This document shows positions 38,901 to 49,866 of a stretch of DNA of 64,000 bases, piece after piece. Position numbers and translations under genes: made by a program. Below the pieces are notes generated by a model. The model saw nothing but the letters and a program-made list of their open reading frames with translations, searched no databases and was not told the DNA's origin. Position 1 is the first letter of the stretch. Every line of letters begins with the position of its first letter. The stretch spans positions 1,350,766 to 1,414,765 of the forward strand of contig VWZW01002569.1 in NCBI GenBank assembly GCA_013397115.1, read 5' to 3'. This DNA is from Edolisoma coerulescens (lineage: Eukaryota; Chordata; Aves; Passeriformes; Campephagidae).

Positions 38901-40002
38901 GATGCCTGCAGGGTGCAGAGTGATGTGGAATTGAGACACAAAGGAGCTGCAATGGCTGGGTAAGAAAATTAGGGAGAAGGAACTTACCATTTGCAGGGAA
39001 GCAGAGAGGCAGATGAAGCTGATATGCATGTCTGGGGCTGAACCTTTCCGCTCCTCCCCGAACACCTGCAGTTCCTTGATAAGATCAGCATGGGATCACT
39101 GGATTGTGGGGGTAAGGGAAGAGGAGAGGCTGGGAAGCAGAACACTGTCGTTGGTTCATCATGGCCGTGCATTTTGCCCAGCACAGGGAGTTGGGGAAGC
39201 TGTCAGGAAAGGTAATCAGAAAAGGCAATGGGTGGTGCAGAGCATCTTGGGAGAAGGGAGCAGGAGGTGAGAGCTCATGGAAACTTGTTCAGTGCTGGAG
39301 CAGAGGCTCAGGCAGACTCCTGTGGAGAAGTTGTCCTGGGATGAGGCAAAAGAGACCTAATCCTCTGGAGACAGTTCTTCTCCACAACCCCAGGCTGGGT
39401 CCCTGCCCTTTATCAAACGTGTTTTCACGATGAGCAGTACCTTCCAGGAAAGGTCCATGCACAGGATGTTCTTCCAGCACTGGTGCCAGACAGACTAGCA
39501 GGTGTCTTTGCATCTCCCCAAGGGTCAAATGCATTGGTGTGGTATCTATGTGTCATCCAGGTGTCATTGTTATGCCATGGGGTAAAAGTTCTTGCTTTGC
39601 TTCATCTTCCTCCCATTTGCCTTTGGAAAATTGCGTACACACATTTAAAGAGCTCCAAAAGACATCAGGAAATGCAAGAGTCTAAGCTCCCTCTGGGAAG
39701 ACAGGGAGTAAGACCATAGCATTGGGAAGCTGCACTGAGTTTCATCTGTGTTTTTGTGTTTTTCTTCTAAACTGTTAGGATTTTTACCTTTTCAGTTTTA
39801 ACACGCTGTTAATTTTGTGTGTGGTCCTGTTGAGAGTCAGAACATACAGTCTTGGTATCCCAAACTTTCCTGGGATACCAATAGGCATGAGGCATACCTG
39901 TATCACTGGGCTGTGGGTTAGGGATGTGTCTTAGCAAGGAGCTATGTCACAGCTCTTACAGCAGTGCTGTTAATTCACTTCTCGGCAGCCCAGACAAGGC
40001 AG

Positions 40003-40029
40003 TAAGAAGCAGTACCTGTAAGAAGCAGT
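40003..40029 (+). repeat. Short direct repeat TAAGAAGCAGT
   Basis: Two perfect 11-bp copies lie 16 bp apart, starting at 40003 and 40019. Confidence 0.7.
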
Positions 40030-42167
40030 CATGTGGGCACAGTTGTGCCTCCACTAAGCACTTCTGGGGGCAATTCTTCCAACAAGGCCTTGCATGCTCT
40101 CGTTGCTCACTGGCCAGGAGAGACCTGCAGGGCAGGCATATTCTGGGATTGCGTAGCCCAATTGAACAAGGTGGAACGGGCAACCTGGTATAGGCAGCCT
40201 AGCCAGGGGAAGCTGGTGCAGGGTTCTGCTGTCCAGGAGAGAAGTGGGCTGTGCTATTTTACTTGTAGATACACCCATGGATGTTTTGTTGCATGGGTGC
40301 GCAGAACAGAGCAGTTTTGACGTTCCATGAAGTGGGATGGGTTGCCTCGTGTGGCTGCACTCATGGGATGGGAAATGCTGCTAGGGGCAGCAGCTAAGAC
40401 AGTGCAAAGCCTGTACGGAGGAAGGGCTTTGTGCTTTCACTGGAGGTAACTGTCTCTTAATTTTTCCCCTTGGGAACATTTTTGGGTACAGTATGTATCT
40501 CTTCCTTATAAATAGCAAGAACTGGGTGAATGTGATTATAAAGGTTCACTTCCTGCTGTGAAGGTGCTCTGTGTCAGTGTTTGGGGCTGACCTATTGCGT
40601 TATTTGCCCAGCCTTTGGCTGTCTGGGGGTAAAAGAACTTGTGTGAGGGGGATCTGCCTCCAAACCCCCTTCTGTGAGCCTGGCTGGGAAGGCAGACATT
40701 TTGTTCTGCGTGTGAAAAACAGATTTTAAACCTTTCTTTTGTAGTGAGTTTGAGAGAACTGACTTTAAAAACCTCCAAGTAGCTCACTGTAAATAAATCC
40801 AGATGAGTGAAATACTGGTATTTTTACAGCTCTTAAAACACATTTTATAATGGAGATGAAGGACGTCTTTGCAGTGGGAGGTATGGGAGTTAGAGCAATA
40901 TTTGTCATCATCTGCAGTATGAGCAGGCATAGTGCAAATCCTCCTGTATAATTCAATAAAAATGTGGTATGCCTGGCTTATAATATTTACAACTATAATA
41001 AAATTTTTTGTTATGCTACATGCAGTATCAGATCCATTTTGTTTAAATTACATAAGACATTGATGGATCAGAAACCAAGAGTTTCATTAGAAACTTTTAT
41101 AGAAAATCATCATAAATTCCTGCTTACAAAGACAGCTCTCTTGAACTGTATTCATTCTTTGAGTGAGAAATACGATTATTGCCTAGTCATAGAATTGAAA
41201 AAGAATATAATTTTTGTTATTAATTAAAGATGATTAAAAATGTGTATAATTTGAACATATTAAAATAAATGCAGAGCTGCAGCACATTGGAATGTATCAC
41301 TATATCTATAAGAGCAGTTGTTCAGCATAGTTTTGCAGGAAAATATTTTCCTTATTCTAATTTATTTCTACTTCTGCAAAATCACAGATCCATGTTTTGT
41401 TTATTCAGTTTTTTGTGCCCATACTATCAGTCTTTTGGCAGAATATTTCAGCAACAGCTAATCAATTACAAAGTAAAAACTCATGTCCAGTTTACTTACT
41501 AATTCATTTTCTAGTGCTGTGATGTTATCACTGATATTTTAAAACTGAATCTTCTGGAGACAATCCAGCTAAATCACAGGGAAAAACATATAAGAAAGTT
41601 ATATCAGAACTGAGGTGTTTGGCATTACTGGTTTGTGTGCTGCCACTTCAAATTTCACATACACTCTGAAAAAATTGTAAGGCTGACTACTGATAATTAA
41701 AATCAGAAAGATACTGAGTTGTTTGGATTCCATACCAGAAGAATAAGCAGAATCATTCTTTGTTTACAATGAAGAGATAAGGCATTTGTTAATGATTCAA
41801 ATAGTATTGGATTAATTCAAAAATTAAAAATAGAACCAGCTTTCATTTTTGAGTTAACATTTGGGGCCCTTAAGTAAAGCCAATGATGTTTCTGGACAAG
41901 AGAAAATCAATAGCATGCCACTTTTAGTATCTACTGAATGTTAGGTAGTTAATAATTTAAAAAAGAGAGCTTGCTGCTACACTTACGAGGCTTTCCCTTT
42001 TGTTGAGGAAGCAGACAGGCTCAGTTGCCTGTTGGGTATTCCTTTGTATGCTCACATTCAGTGAATTAGAATGGCTTTTCCTCAAATGAGAGAAAGTGCC
42101 CTCAGACTACAGGGCAAGATTTTTTTTGACAGCCTTGGTATGAACTACCTGAAAGATGAGAGCCTTT

Positions 42168-42186
42168 AAAAAAAAAAAAAAAAAAA
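42168..42186 (+). repeat. A19 homopolymer
   Basis: Nineteen consecutive A. No retroelement or processed-gene body was recognised upstream, so it may be a simple expansion. Confidence 0.9.
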
Positions 42187-44619
42187 GTATTTCAAAGGTG
42201 TTTTGAGCAGCTCTTGAAGACAAAAAGGGAATTGTAGTAGCATCAGATGCAAGCAGAGGTGATTGTGCCTGCTCAAGGACTTGACCAGAATTTCTACTCA
42301 GGGGATGCTCCTGAAGAATGAGCAAAATAATTTTGGGGAGTGTGTATCTTTACAGTCGTGCATTGCATAAGTGATTTTTTTTTCTGTCCCCTGACCTGAG
42401 CTCAGATCTTTTTTTTGCTTCCAGGATGTGCAGCACAGATGGTGGAGACTAATTGGGGTGGAGGGCAAAGCCTCTATGTGTTCTTGAAATCCTGTGTCTC
42501 TCTGGAGGTCGAGGGTGAAGTTGTTGTGGCACAGGCATCCTCAGGGCTGATGTGAGCCATGGCAGCCTCCCTGTGTTTGCCTGCTGGGTATGATGCAAAG
42601 CTGAGCAGCTGTAGCAGCTGTCTAACACACTTCTCTCAGGACAAATTCCTCCATCCCTCCATCTCATTCAACCAAGAGAAGTGTGTCTGTGCATGGAGGG
42701 GTCCTATAGCGAGCCCTGCAGCAGCCCCGGCAGATGTGGAAGTAGCATTTGGGGTGCACATCAGCCTTGCTGTGCCAGGGCTCCTTTATATTGGATGCCA
42801 TTCTTGGGCTTGTATTTTACTAGTGTTGCTGCAGACAGAACTCTGGCAAACTGCTTCCTTTCACCTTTTCCAAGTGTCAGAGCTTTGGAGGGCAGGATGG
42901 CCTCAGAGATATGCAAATCATTTTCTTGTACTAGCCCTCATGCTCAGAGATGCAGCAATGTTTCCATCTGCCCTCCAACAGCTCTGAGCTGTTGTTGAAC
43001 TCTGTGCTGAGTTCTGTCTGTGCTAAAACTTGCACTGTAGCAGGCTGAGACTTGGTCTGGGAGCTTGGGGTTTGTTGCCATTCCCATCCTTTCCTTCTTC
43101 CCAGAAAACAAGGAAAAGTCACAGCTTGGCTTGTCTCGCATTTGCATCTGTCCATAACCTTCACGCCAGTTCTCAGTCCCAGCCAGTGTTTCAGATGTGA
43201 TTATACACAGTTTACAGCAGTAAATGACATAGGGAGATGCTAATCAGAGCTTTTGTGGAGCCTCATCATGTAATTTGTGTTATGTTTCCTTCACTGTACC
43301 ACCAGGCAGAATCACTCATGTTCAGTCTCAAGTTCTCCATTTGCAGGTACGCTGCGTTATACCCAAACCTTTTGTTTTCTCTGGGGTCTTCTTGAGCTTC
43401 TTCCCCTCCCACTGCTTCTCCAGTTGCTCCATTAAGCAGCTGGAAGCCACGGGTGAATCACTATGGGTGTTTGCCATGCTAAAAAAGATCCCAAAAATAT
43501 CTCTCCTTCGGCCCAAGCGGCAGCAACAAAACAGGAGTGTCAGGTGGCAGGAGCCCCCAAAGCAGCAGTGTAGATGCACAACATGTGCAATTTAAAATGG
43601 TCATTTAATGTGCCATCATCAGGTCAGGCTGACATCAGGAAATGGGATGTTAAAGGTTTTTTAGCGGGCACATGAAGCAGCATGAGGATTAAGCTAACAC
43701 TTTCTCGTGTCTTGTGTGCAAAGGTGGGCTTTCTGCTGTATCATATTCATGGGTTTTAGAGAGAAGCATCCTATAACAGGGCTCTCCATGAGTTATGTCC
43801 ATCTACATTTAAATGACAAAGGTCGTGTCCACTTGTACAGTAATTAAATTTTAATAAAATAAGAATAATTTATAGCATTCAAGTCTATGCTATAATTGAG
43901 CAGGGTAACTATCCCTCACACAGCCTCAATACATGATATAATTTATGCATGAGCTCAGAATTCTCTGCAAGATGCTGAAATCAACATTGTATGTTGGGGA
44001 TGTGGATACTTATTTTAGACCCTGAGTTTGAAAATTGTGGTTTGTAGAAATTTATGCAAAAATATTGCCAAAATAAGCATTGAAAACCTAATTTCAATAT
44101 GCAGCTGCTTGTAAGCATGGTAATTAAGACATATTGGGTAAACTCACTACATCTTTTCTCACCCACACCAGTGAGACAGAAGTTGCAGATTTCAGATGTA
44201 GACTCACCAGAGCTTTAAACTCCAGCCAGGACTCAGGGGAAAGCTGTCTGGGAGAGCAGGTCTGCTGCTTAGCCTGGTCTTGTCTCCACTGCTCTGAGCT
44301 TTGATGGAGGGAACGTTGTTGGTATCACCCAGCTCCCACCTCTTGAAAACACTTTTCACAAATGAACTCATTTACCCTCACAGTCCTGCAGGGAGGGAGG
44401 GAGAGAGTCAAAAGCACGTTACATGGATAAAGAAACCAGTGTGGGGATTTAGACATTTTTCTTGTCAGGAATCAATCAGTGTCGACTTTACATGCCATCA
44501 CCAGTCACTCATTGCTCTAAATGCTGTGTTTACCCTCTGCAGCAGGAGATCCGTGCTGCTTCTAGCTTGCTGCTCTTCTGAAATAAATCAACAGGTTTTA
44601 CCTCTACTTTTTCCTCCAG

Positions 44620-44827
44620 CTGGGGTGATGCTGGTCCCTGAAAGGAAGACGGAGGATGGGTTTGAGGAGCACTTCGGCTTGAACTACTTGGGACACTTCC
44701 TGTTGACTAACCTCCTCTTGGATACGCTGAAGCAATCAGGAACGCACAGTCACAACGCTAGGATCATCACTGTCTCATCAGCCACCCATTATGTAGGCAA
44801 ATTGCACCTAAACGACTTACAAAGCAG
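44620..44827 (+). CDS. DHRSX: DHRSX internal exon B (NNAG/LNYLGHF/VSS catalytic exon)
   Basis: This 208-bp internal exon has its acceptor AG at 44618-44619 after a CT-rich tract and its donor GTACCG from 44828. It enters in phase 1: its CT completes the Ala codon begun by the last G of exon A, giving NNAG across the junction. It leaves in phase 2 with AG of an Arg codon. In order it encodes GVMLVPERKT, the strongly conserved EEHFGLNYLGHFLLTNLLLD block with the SDR Asn at 44682-44684, a variable KQSGTHSHNAR loop, and ITVSSATHY (Ser codons 44775-44780) that supplies the catalytic Ser, ending LNDLQS. All of this agrees with mammalian DHRSX almost residue for residue, apart from the loop. No stop or frameshift is present. 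The frame also reads upstream into the intron from about 44301, but that sequence has no SDR similarity and lies before the acceptor. Confidence 0.95.
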
Positions 44828-44930
44828 GTACCGATCCCTTTTTGGTATTCACTGATCTGTAGTAATCGTGTGCAGATTAAACTACAAGAGAATTTTTACT
44901 GAGTACTGAACGAGGTGGGGTTTGGTTGCC

Positions 44931-44963
44931 TTTTTTTTAAAATTTTTTTTAATATATATAATT
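44931..44963 (+). repeat. Poly-T/AT-rich cluster just after exon B
   Basis: T8, AAAA, T9 and an ATATATATAA stretch start about 100 bp after the exon B donor. Confidence 0.75.
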
Positions 44964-45202
44964 TACGGTGCTTTCCAAGCACTTGCTCAATAGATTTTAG
45001 ATTTGATCAAAGCTTGCAGCCTGGAGTCAAAGATACAAATAATTCATAAACTTCTCAACAGTGTTTTATTAACACTTTTATTCTGGACTTTGAAAACCTC
45101 ACTTTGCTTTCTGACGCTTATACTGCGGTGGTGGTTGTGGTGCATGCGGTGGCTGGACTCGCCACTGCAGACTCTCCATAGCTGGGATGTTTTGAAATGG
45201 CT

Positions 45203-45602
45203 CGGGTGGATGCTAATAGACGTCGTCGGCAGAGGATACGCGCACAGAGGCCCCGCTGCTGCCCTCAGATGAGCTCAGGCAGGCGCCTGTGGCTGCTCGC
45301 TGCCCGCCGAGCGCGGGGATGCTGGCCGGGCTCCGGGGGCGCAGCTCGCCCTTCCTGCCCAGCTGCCTCGCAGCTGCCGTGCGGGCCCTCTGCTGCCCGC
45401 GGCTCCTTCCTGCCCGCAGCTCTGCCCGCCGGCCGCAGCTCCGGCGCGCTGTCCTCCGCTCCCCCTGCCCCCGGCCTCCGCCTTGTCCTGCTCCGCTCCT
45501 GACACCCCGGTCTCCGCCCGTGGCCTCCCTCACAGCCCTGCTCCGGCTTCCCCCACGCAACCCCCGGCCACAGGCCGTGTCATCCTGCCTGTCCCCGTCC
45601 GA
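45203..45602. promoter_or_regulatory. Intragenic CpG island
   Basis: I count about 42 CpG dinucleotides in these 400 bp, roughly one every 9-10 bases, in a stretch dominated by G and C. The surrounding intron has very few CpGs. The right two thirds (about 45340-45600) is clearly C-rich on the + strand, so the - strand is G-rich. CpG islands of this size usually mark promoters in warm-blooded vertebrates. This one lies inside DHRSX, starting about 375 bp after exon B, so it could drive an alternative DHRSX transcript, a nested gene or an antisense RNA. No TATA box or clear first exon was identified, and the promoter role is inference. Open frames on both strands across it are compositional (Ala/Arg/Pro-rich) and not called as genes. 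Confidence 0.6.
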
Positions 45603-46896
45603 CCCCTATGGTCCTTGCCCTCTCACACATCAGCCTGGCGATTCGCTGCCAACGCTAGACCCCGGCTCACGGCTGTGTCACCCCCTGTGCTTCCCCAAGA
45701 GCTTATTGAGATCCAGGTTGTGGCCACCCCGGGTTTTTAATCCAGTAAAATGGGCTAAAATGCGCGGATGGCATCTGTCCTCCTGCTTTCATTTAGGAAA
45801 ACTGTGGATAAATGACTGTGGGATATTTCTAACATTAGGAAGACATCAAATGATGCGGTAAATGTCTCTGGTATCATATAGGAACTGTGTAGAGTGGTTT
45901 AGTTAGTGGAGGAATGGGCAGGATAACTGAGATAAATTTCGAAATTTCCCCATGCAGTCATGCGTGGCAATTACGTGCTTACTAACAGCCTCAAACAGAG
46001 CCTGCCTTCTCGTGGGCTCCAGAGAGCTTCTGCCTGCCTGCATGGAGCCAGTCTGGGTTCTGTGTCATTTCCATGAAAAACTGTCTCCATCCTTTGACAG
46101 GGACTTCAGCAGGTGATCAGAGGTACCTGGCCCAAGGTTTCATTTCTGAACAAAGACTGAAATTAGAGGGCTGGGCTGTTTCCACTGCAGACATTTTACA
46201 TATGAATGCTGCATTAGGCATGTCAAACTTCTGATTACATATTATGGCATCAGTTTTATTACAAGCCATTGTTTAAACCTCTGCAGGATAGTCACAATTT
46301 AATCTCTTGCTTGTAAAACAACCACAGGAAATTACCCTTACTCTTCACTTGATGTATATATTCATTGTTTCTGATGGGCATGTGTTGAATGGCACCGTGC
46401 AAGGGGGCTGTGGGGATTAGTATTTCTTTGGGCTAAAGTGTGGAATGCAAAATTAAATGTGACTGTTCTGTGTCTCTGGATAACAGTAGTTTCCTTGATT
46501 ATAGCCAGGCCTTGTACTGTGCCTCTTTAATTTAGGATCATCCCTATCTTTGATTCACCATTATTAACTCACATTTAAAGGAACCAGAAATGTTCAGTTA
46601 GGAAAGTTATGGTTGAGCAAGAACATGACCAGTCTGACATAAAAAGTAATAATATACCAGTGAGATTTACCTCCAGCTTTTGAGTCCTTTACATTTCAAC
46701 ATTATTGATGTAAGAAGGACCATAAAGGATGACAGACTGTGACTGATTTTGCCTGCTCATTCACACACAGATGCTCTGAATCACTCAGGGGCAGCAGTGG
46801 TGCCTGCACATAGGCACACCGGTGAAACCCAGAGTGGGCTGTAAATTCAGGTCCAAACCTTTTCTTGGTTCAGGTGTAAAAAGATGCTCCTGGGTA

Positions 46897-46909
46897 TTTT
46901 TTTTTTTTT
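46897..46909 (+). repeat. T13 homopolymer
   Basis: Thirteen consecutive T. Confidence 0.9.
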
Positions 46910-47926
46910 AACCTAATTGCCAATAAGCCCCCACTCAGGCGAATAGTTTGACATCACCATAAATAGTGCTGCAAAAACCAGTGAGATCACTTGTGTGTTT
47001 GAGTGTGTCCCTACGGCGTGAGCAGGGCTCTAGCAGGAGGACTGTTGGGGGATATCATACCCAGGCATTGCCTGCTCCACAGGGCCCTGGAGATGCCTTG
47101 TGATTCAGAGCAACATTCAAGAGCTTTAATGGATGTGATAAAGACACCCATGGCAAAGAGTTTCCCGGTGATGCCATGTCTCATTTTTGCTGCTTGTGTG
47201 AATGGGAAATCATTCTAAAATTTTTCTACTCTTTTTTTTTTCTTTATTTTGAATTGCACCAGTTGGCCATAATTCATTTTACGACTTGGATGTATGTTCC
47301 CAGATTGGCTGGTAGTCCTAACCTTGCAGGAAAGCAGAAAAACCATCTGGAGTCATTATTGGAGAAAGGGGGGCTGTACTTTGTGCTGGGAAAATTACCG
47401 CTGGCAGCAGGCTGAATTGTTTACCATACTCTTGTCCCATTATTCCTAGATGTTAGTTGGGCTGACTGAAGGTGAGTGACAGTACTGAAGCAGGGATTCA
47501 TCCTTCAAGCATAACAGAGAAGAAAAGGCAGAAGACTTGTCTTAAAGGAGACAGTAAACTGAGGTTCAGTTCTCTGCTTTACCACAGACTTTTCCATGGG
47601 ATCCTTATCCCACTCAGGAGACTCTGGGTTGGCAGTCACATTTGTGGCCATTTCTCCTCATTGCTTGTACTTGCTGCTGAGAGATCTGATCTGAAACCAG
47701 ATATCATCCATATCAGTGAGCACAGGGCAACAGCATAACAAATAGGTGTTATGTCCCATGCCTGTCCCATGAACAGTGTCAAAGGAAGCTTGTGTTACTG
47801 TCCTCCATGCTTCCTCTTTGATTTGTTTTCTGCCATTTTACCAATCTGTTTTAACCCATGTTGCTCTTGTTAGCTCCTTTTTGGTGGGATGGTTAATTTA
47901 ATTTTATCTTTATGCATTTTACATTA

Positions 47927-48178
47927 TTTTCCTTCCTTTGTTGTCTCTTTCTTCATGCTTGCCTACTTCTTCATCTGTGTTTTTGGAGATTTTTTTGTTT
48001 GAATTGCCTTTTCCCTCCCTATCTCATATTTTTTTTCTTTTTTTGGGGGGAGGATGTCTTATTTCTACCCACCAGTTTATTTCCTCCTCTCCGTTTATCT
48101 TATCTTCTCCCCCTAGCCCTGCTCCTATTTCTTCCCTATGAATGCCATTTCTCCCCCTTCCTGCGCCTCCTCTTCGTA
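47927..48178 (+). repeat. T/C-rich low-complexity domain
   Basis: Roughly 250 bp are dominated by T and C on the + strand, including TTTCCTTCCTTTG, CCTTTTCCCTCCC, CTTCTCCCCCTAGCCC and CTCCCCCTTCCTGCGCC, broken near 48051 by a G6 run. Translation gives a Phe/Leu/Pro/Ser-rich open frame (47912-48343) that reflects composition and is not called as a gene. Confidence 0.6.
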
Positions 48179-49798
48179 CACACACCAGTGGAAGAGACAT
48201 GGCATGGGTACATCAAGGCAGGATGGAGCTTGTTCCAAACTGGCAGGGCACAGCTTGTTTCATGTGTGTTATTGAAAATGCAAACGCACACGCACAAGAG
48301 CACTGACTGTTCTCCCAGTTCTTTTGCTGAAGGATATATATGAAGAACATCAAACGCCTTTGTGGTCTTTTAGATCCAGACATTTTCAACAGCAATCACA
48401 TGAGTCGACAAGGGGATCCCTAAGGCAAATCATTCTCCTTCATCCCTGCTTTGAATACGACTGTTTTCAGGGAGGTGAAAGTTTACAGAAACACTATCTG
48501 CAAGCATTTCCACAGTGGTGATTTCAGCAATTACATGCAGAGGGTAGTATACTGTGTGGTCCAGCAGCACAGCTAGCATGGCCTTCTTTCCTCTCTTGCC
48601 TGCCTTATCTAAAGTGAGAGGAGAAAAAAACATGGTGATGAGAGAATATGGCTGTCTGGTTTCGGCAAAAGCTTGAAGAATAATGTACCATCCACTTGGA
48701 TTGTGATAGGCTGGAGCAGTGCACTGGCGTTCGTGGCGCTCTTTCAAGGCTGAGGTGAAGAATACTCCTTTGAGTGCTCTACCTACCAAATAAGAAGAAT
48801 TTTTCAGGAAAATAAAGAAAAAAAGACCACATTCTCTTTCCCAGGCTGTGGATCACATTTGAACTTGCTTCTTTCCCAGGGGTTAGCATCTTTGTGTGTT
48901 CTGTCTAGCTTTTTCTCCATGACTAACTATTCCTTTCATCATCCTCTCTTTTTGAATACCAAATGGACCCTGTAATGCTATGAATCACAGATCTATGAAC
49001 TCCCCAGCCACAGTAACACAGCTCCTTTTCTGGTTCACATCTCTTGTATATTCAAGAACAGTTAGTCACACTTTTCTGCCCTCTTTCCTCTGCTTTCCAA
49101 CTGCAGGAGCTGATTTTTTTGAAACCCTCAAAGCTGAATATAATGTATTATATATAATTTCTATATTTTTTCCTGTAGCCATAGTGCATGAATCATGTCA
49201 GAGACAATAGAAGTTAAATGAAAAGAATTGCAAAATTCCCAGCCACCATGTGTGTGTCCTAGCTAGTGTAAAATAGGATAAACAGCTCTGCCCACGACCT
49301 GGGAAGATTCTGGAGAGACGAGGCAGCTCCAGTCAATCTCCTTTGTCAGGCAGTTCATAAGGAACTGCAACAGGAAGTGTTATGTACTGATGGGAAAATC
49401 TGTCAAGCAGAGTAGCTGGACACCTCCTGTTCTTGGATAAGGGGTGTTCTTCCTTCATCTTCTCTTCTTCCATGTGTTTGTTGGTTAAAAAAGGTTGTAC
49501 TAAGTTTGGGCAGAAAGTTGAGGATTTTCTTCCGTCAGCATTACTGAAATTTTGGAAAATATTTTCCATGAACAGCAACTGAAAGTTAAGATGTTGAATT
49601 ACTTTTGGAAAATATTTATCCATTTTTGAAACCAAAATATTTGATTTCAGCATTCTAAAATTTTTTTTTTAATTTATTTGTAATTACCCCTATGAGTACA
49701 TTGGCATTCAGATTTTGAAGTATGACAATAAAACTGAAACTTCCAACCTTTAATTTCTAAACCATCCTTTTGAAGTATCTCCATCAGTTTCAAATTAC

Positions 49799-49866
49799 TA
49801 TTTCTTTTTTTTTTCCTTTCTTTTTTTTTAAGCTGGACATTTGTGTAAAACAGACTTTTTTTTTTT
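49799..49866 (+). repeat. Cluster of poly-T runs
   Basis: T10, T9 and T11 runs occur within 70 bp, the first two separated by CCTTTC and the last by a mixed spacer. Confidence 0.75.

Larger units (their letters stand above)
30862..44619 (+). other. DHRSX: DHRSX intron between exons A and B (13,758 bp, phase 1)
   Basis: This GT-AG intron is defined by the GTGAGT donor at 30862 and the CT-rich acceptor ending at 44619; joining its flanks restores the SDR NNAG motif, which fixes both boundaries. The interior is AT-rich with stops in all frames. It includes a 43-nt uninterrupted pyrimidine run at 32942-32984 and a 19-nt poly-A at 42168-42186. The most GC-balanced part is about 38-40.7 kb and 42.4-43.6 kb, where several 70-140-codon open frames occur on both strands without recognisable domains. 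No RNA gene or identifiable interspersed repeat was found here. Confidence 0.88.

Noticed and set aside
42559..42987. 142-codon + strand open frame
   Set aside because: No domain; other frames on both strands are open over the same GC-balanced stretch, so composition explains it.
44301..44619. Open frame leading into exon B as a possible longer exon
   Set aside because: No SDR similarity, and a good acceptor sits exactly where similarity to DHRSX begins and where the phase fits exon A.
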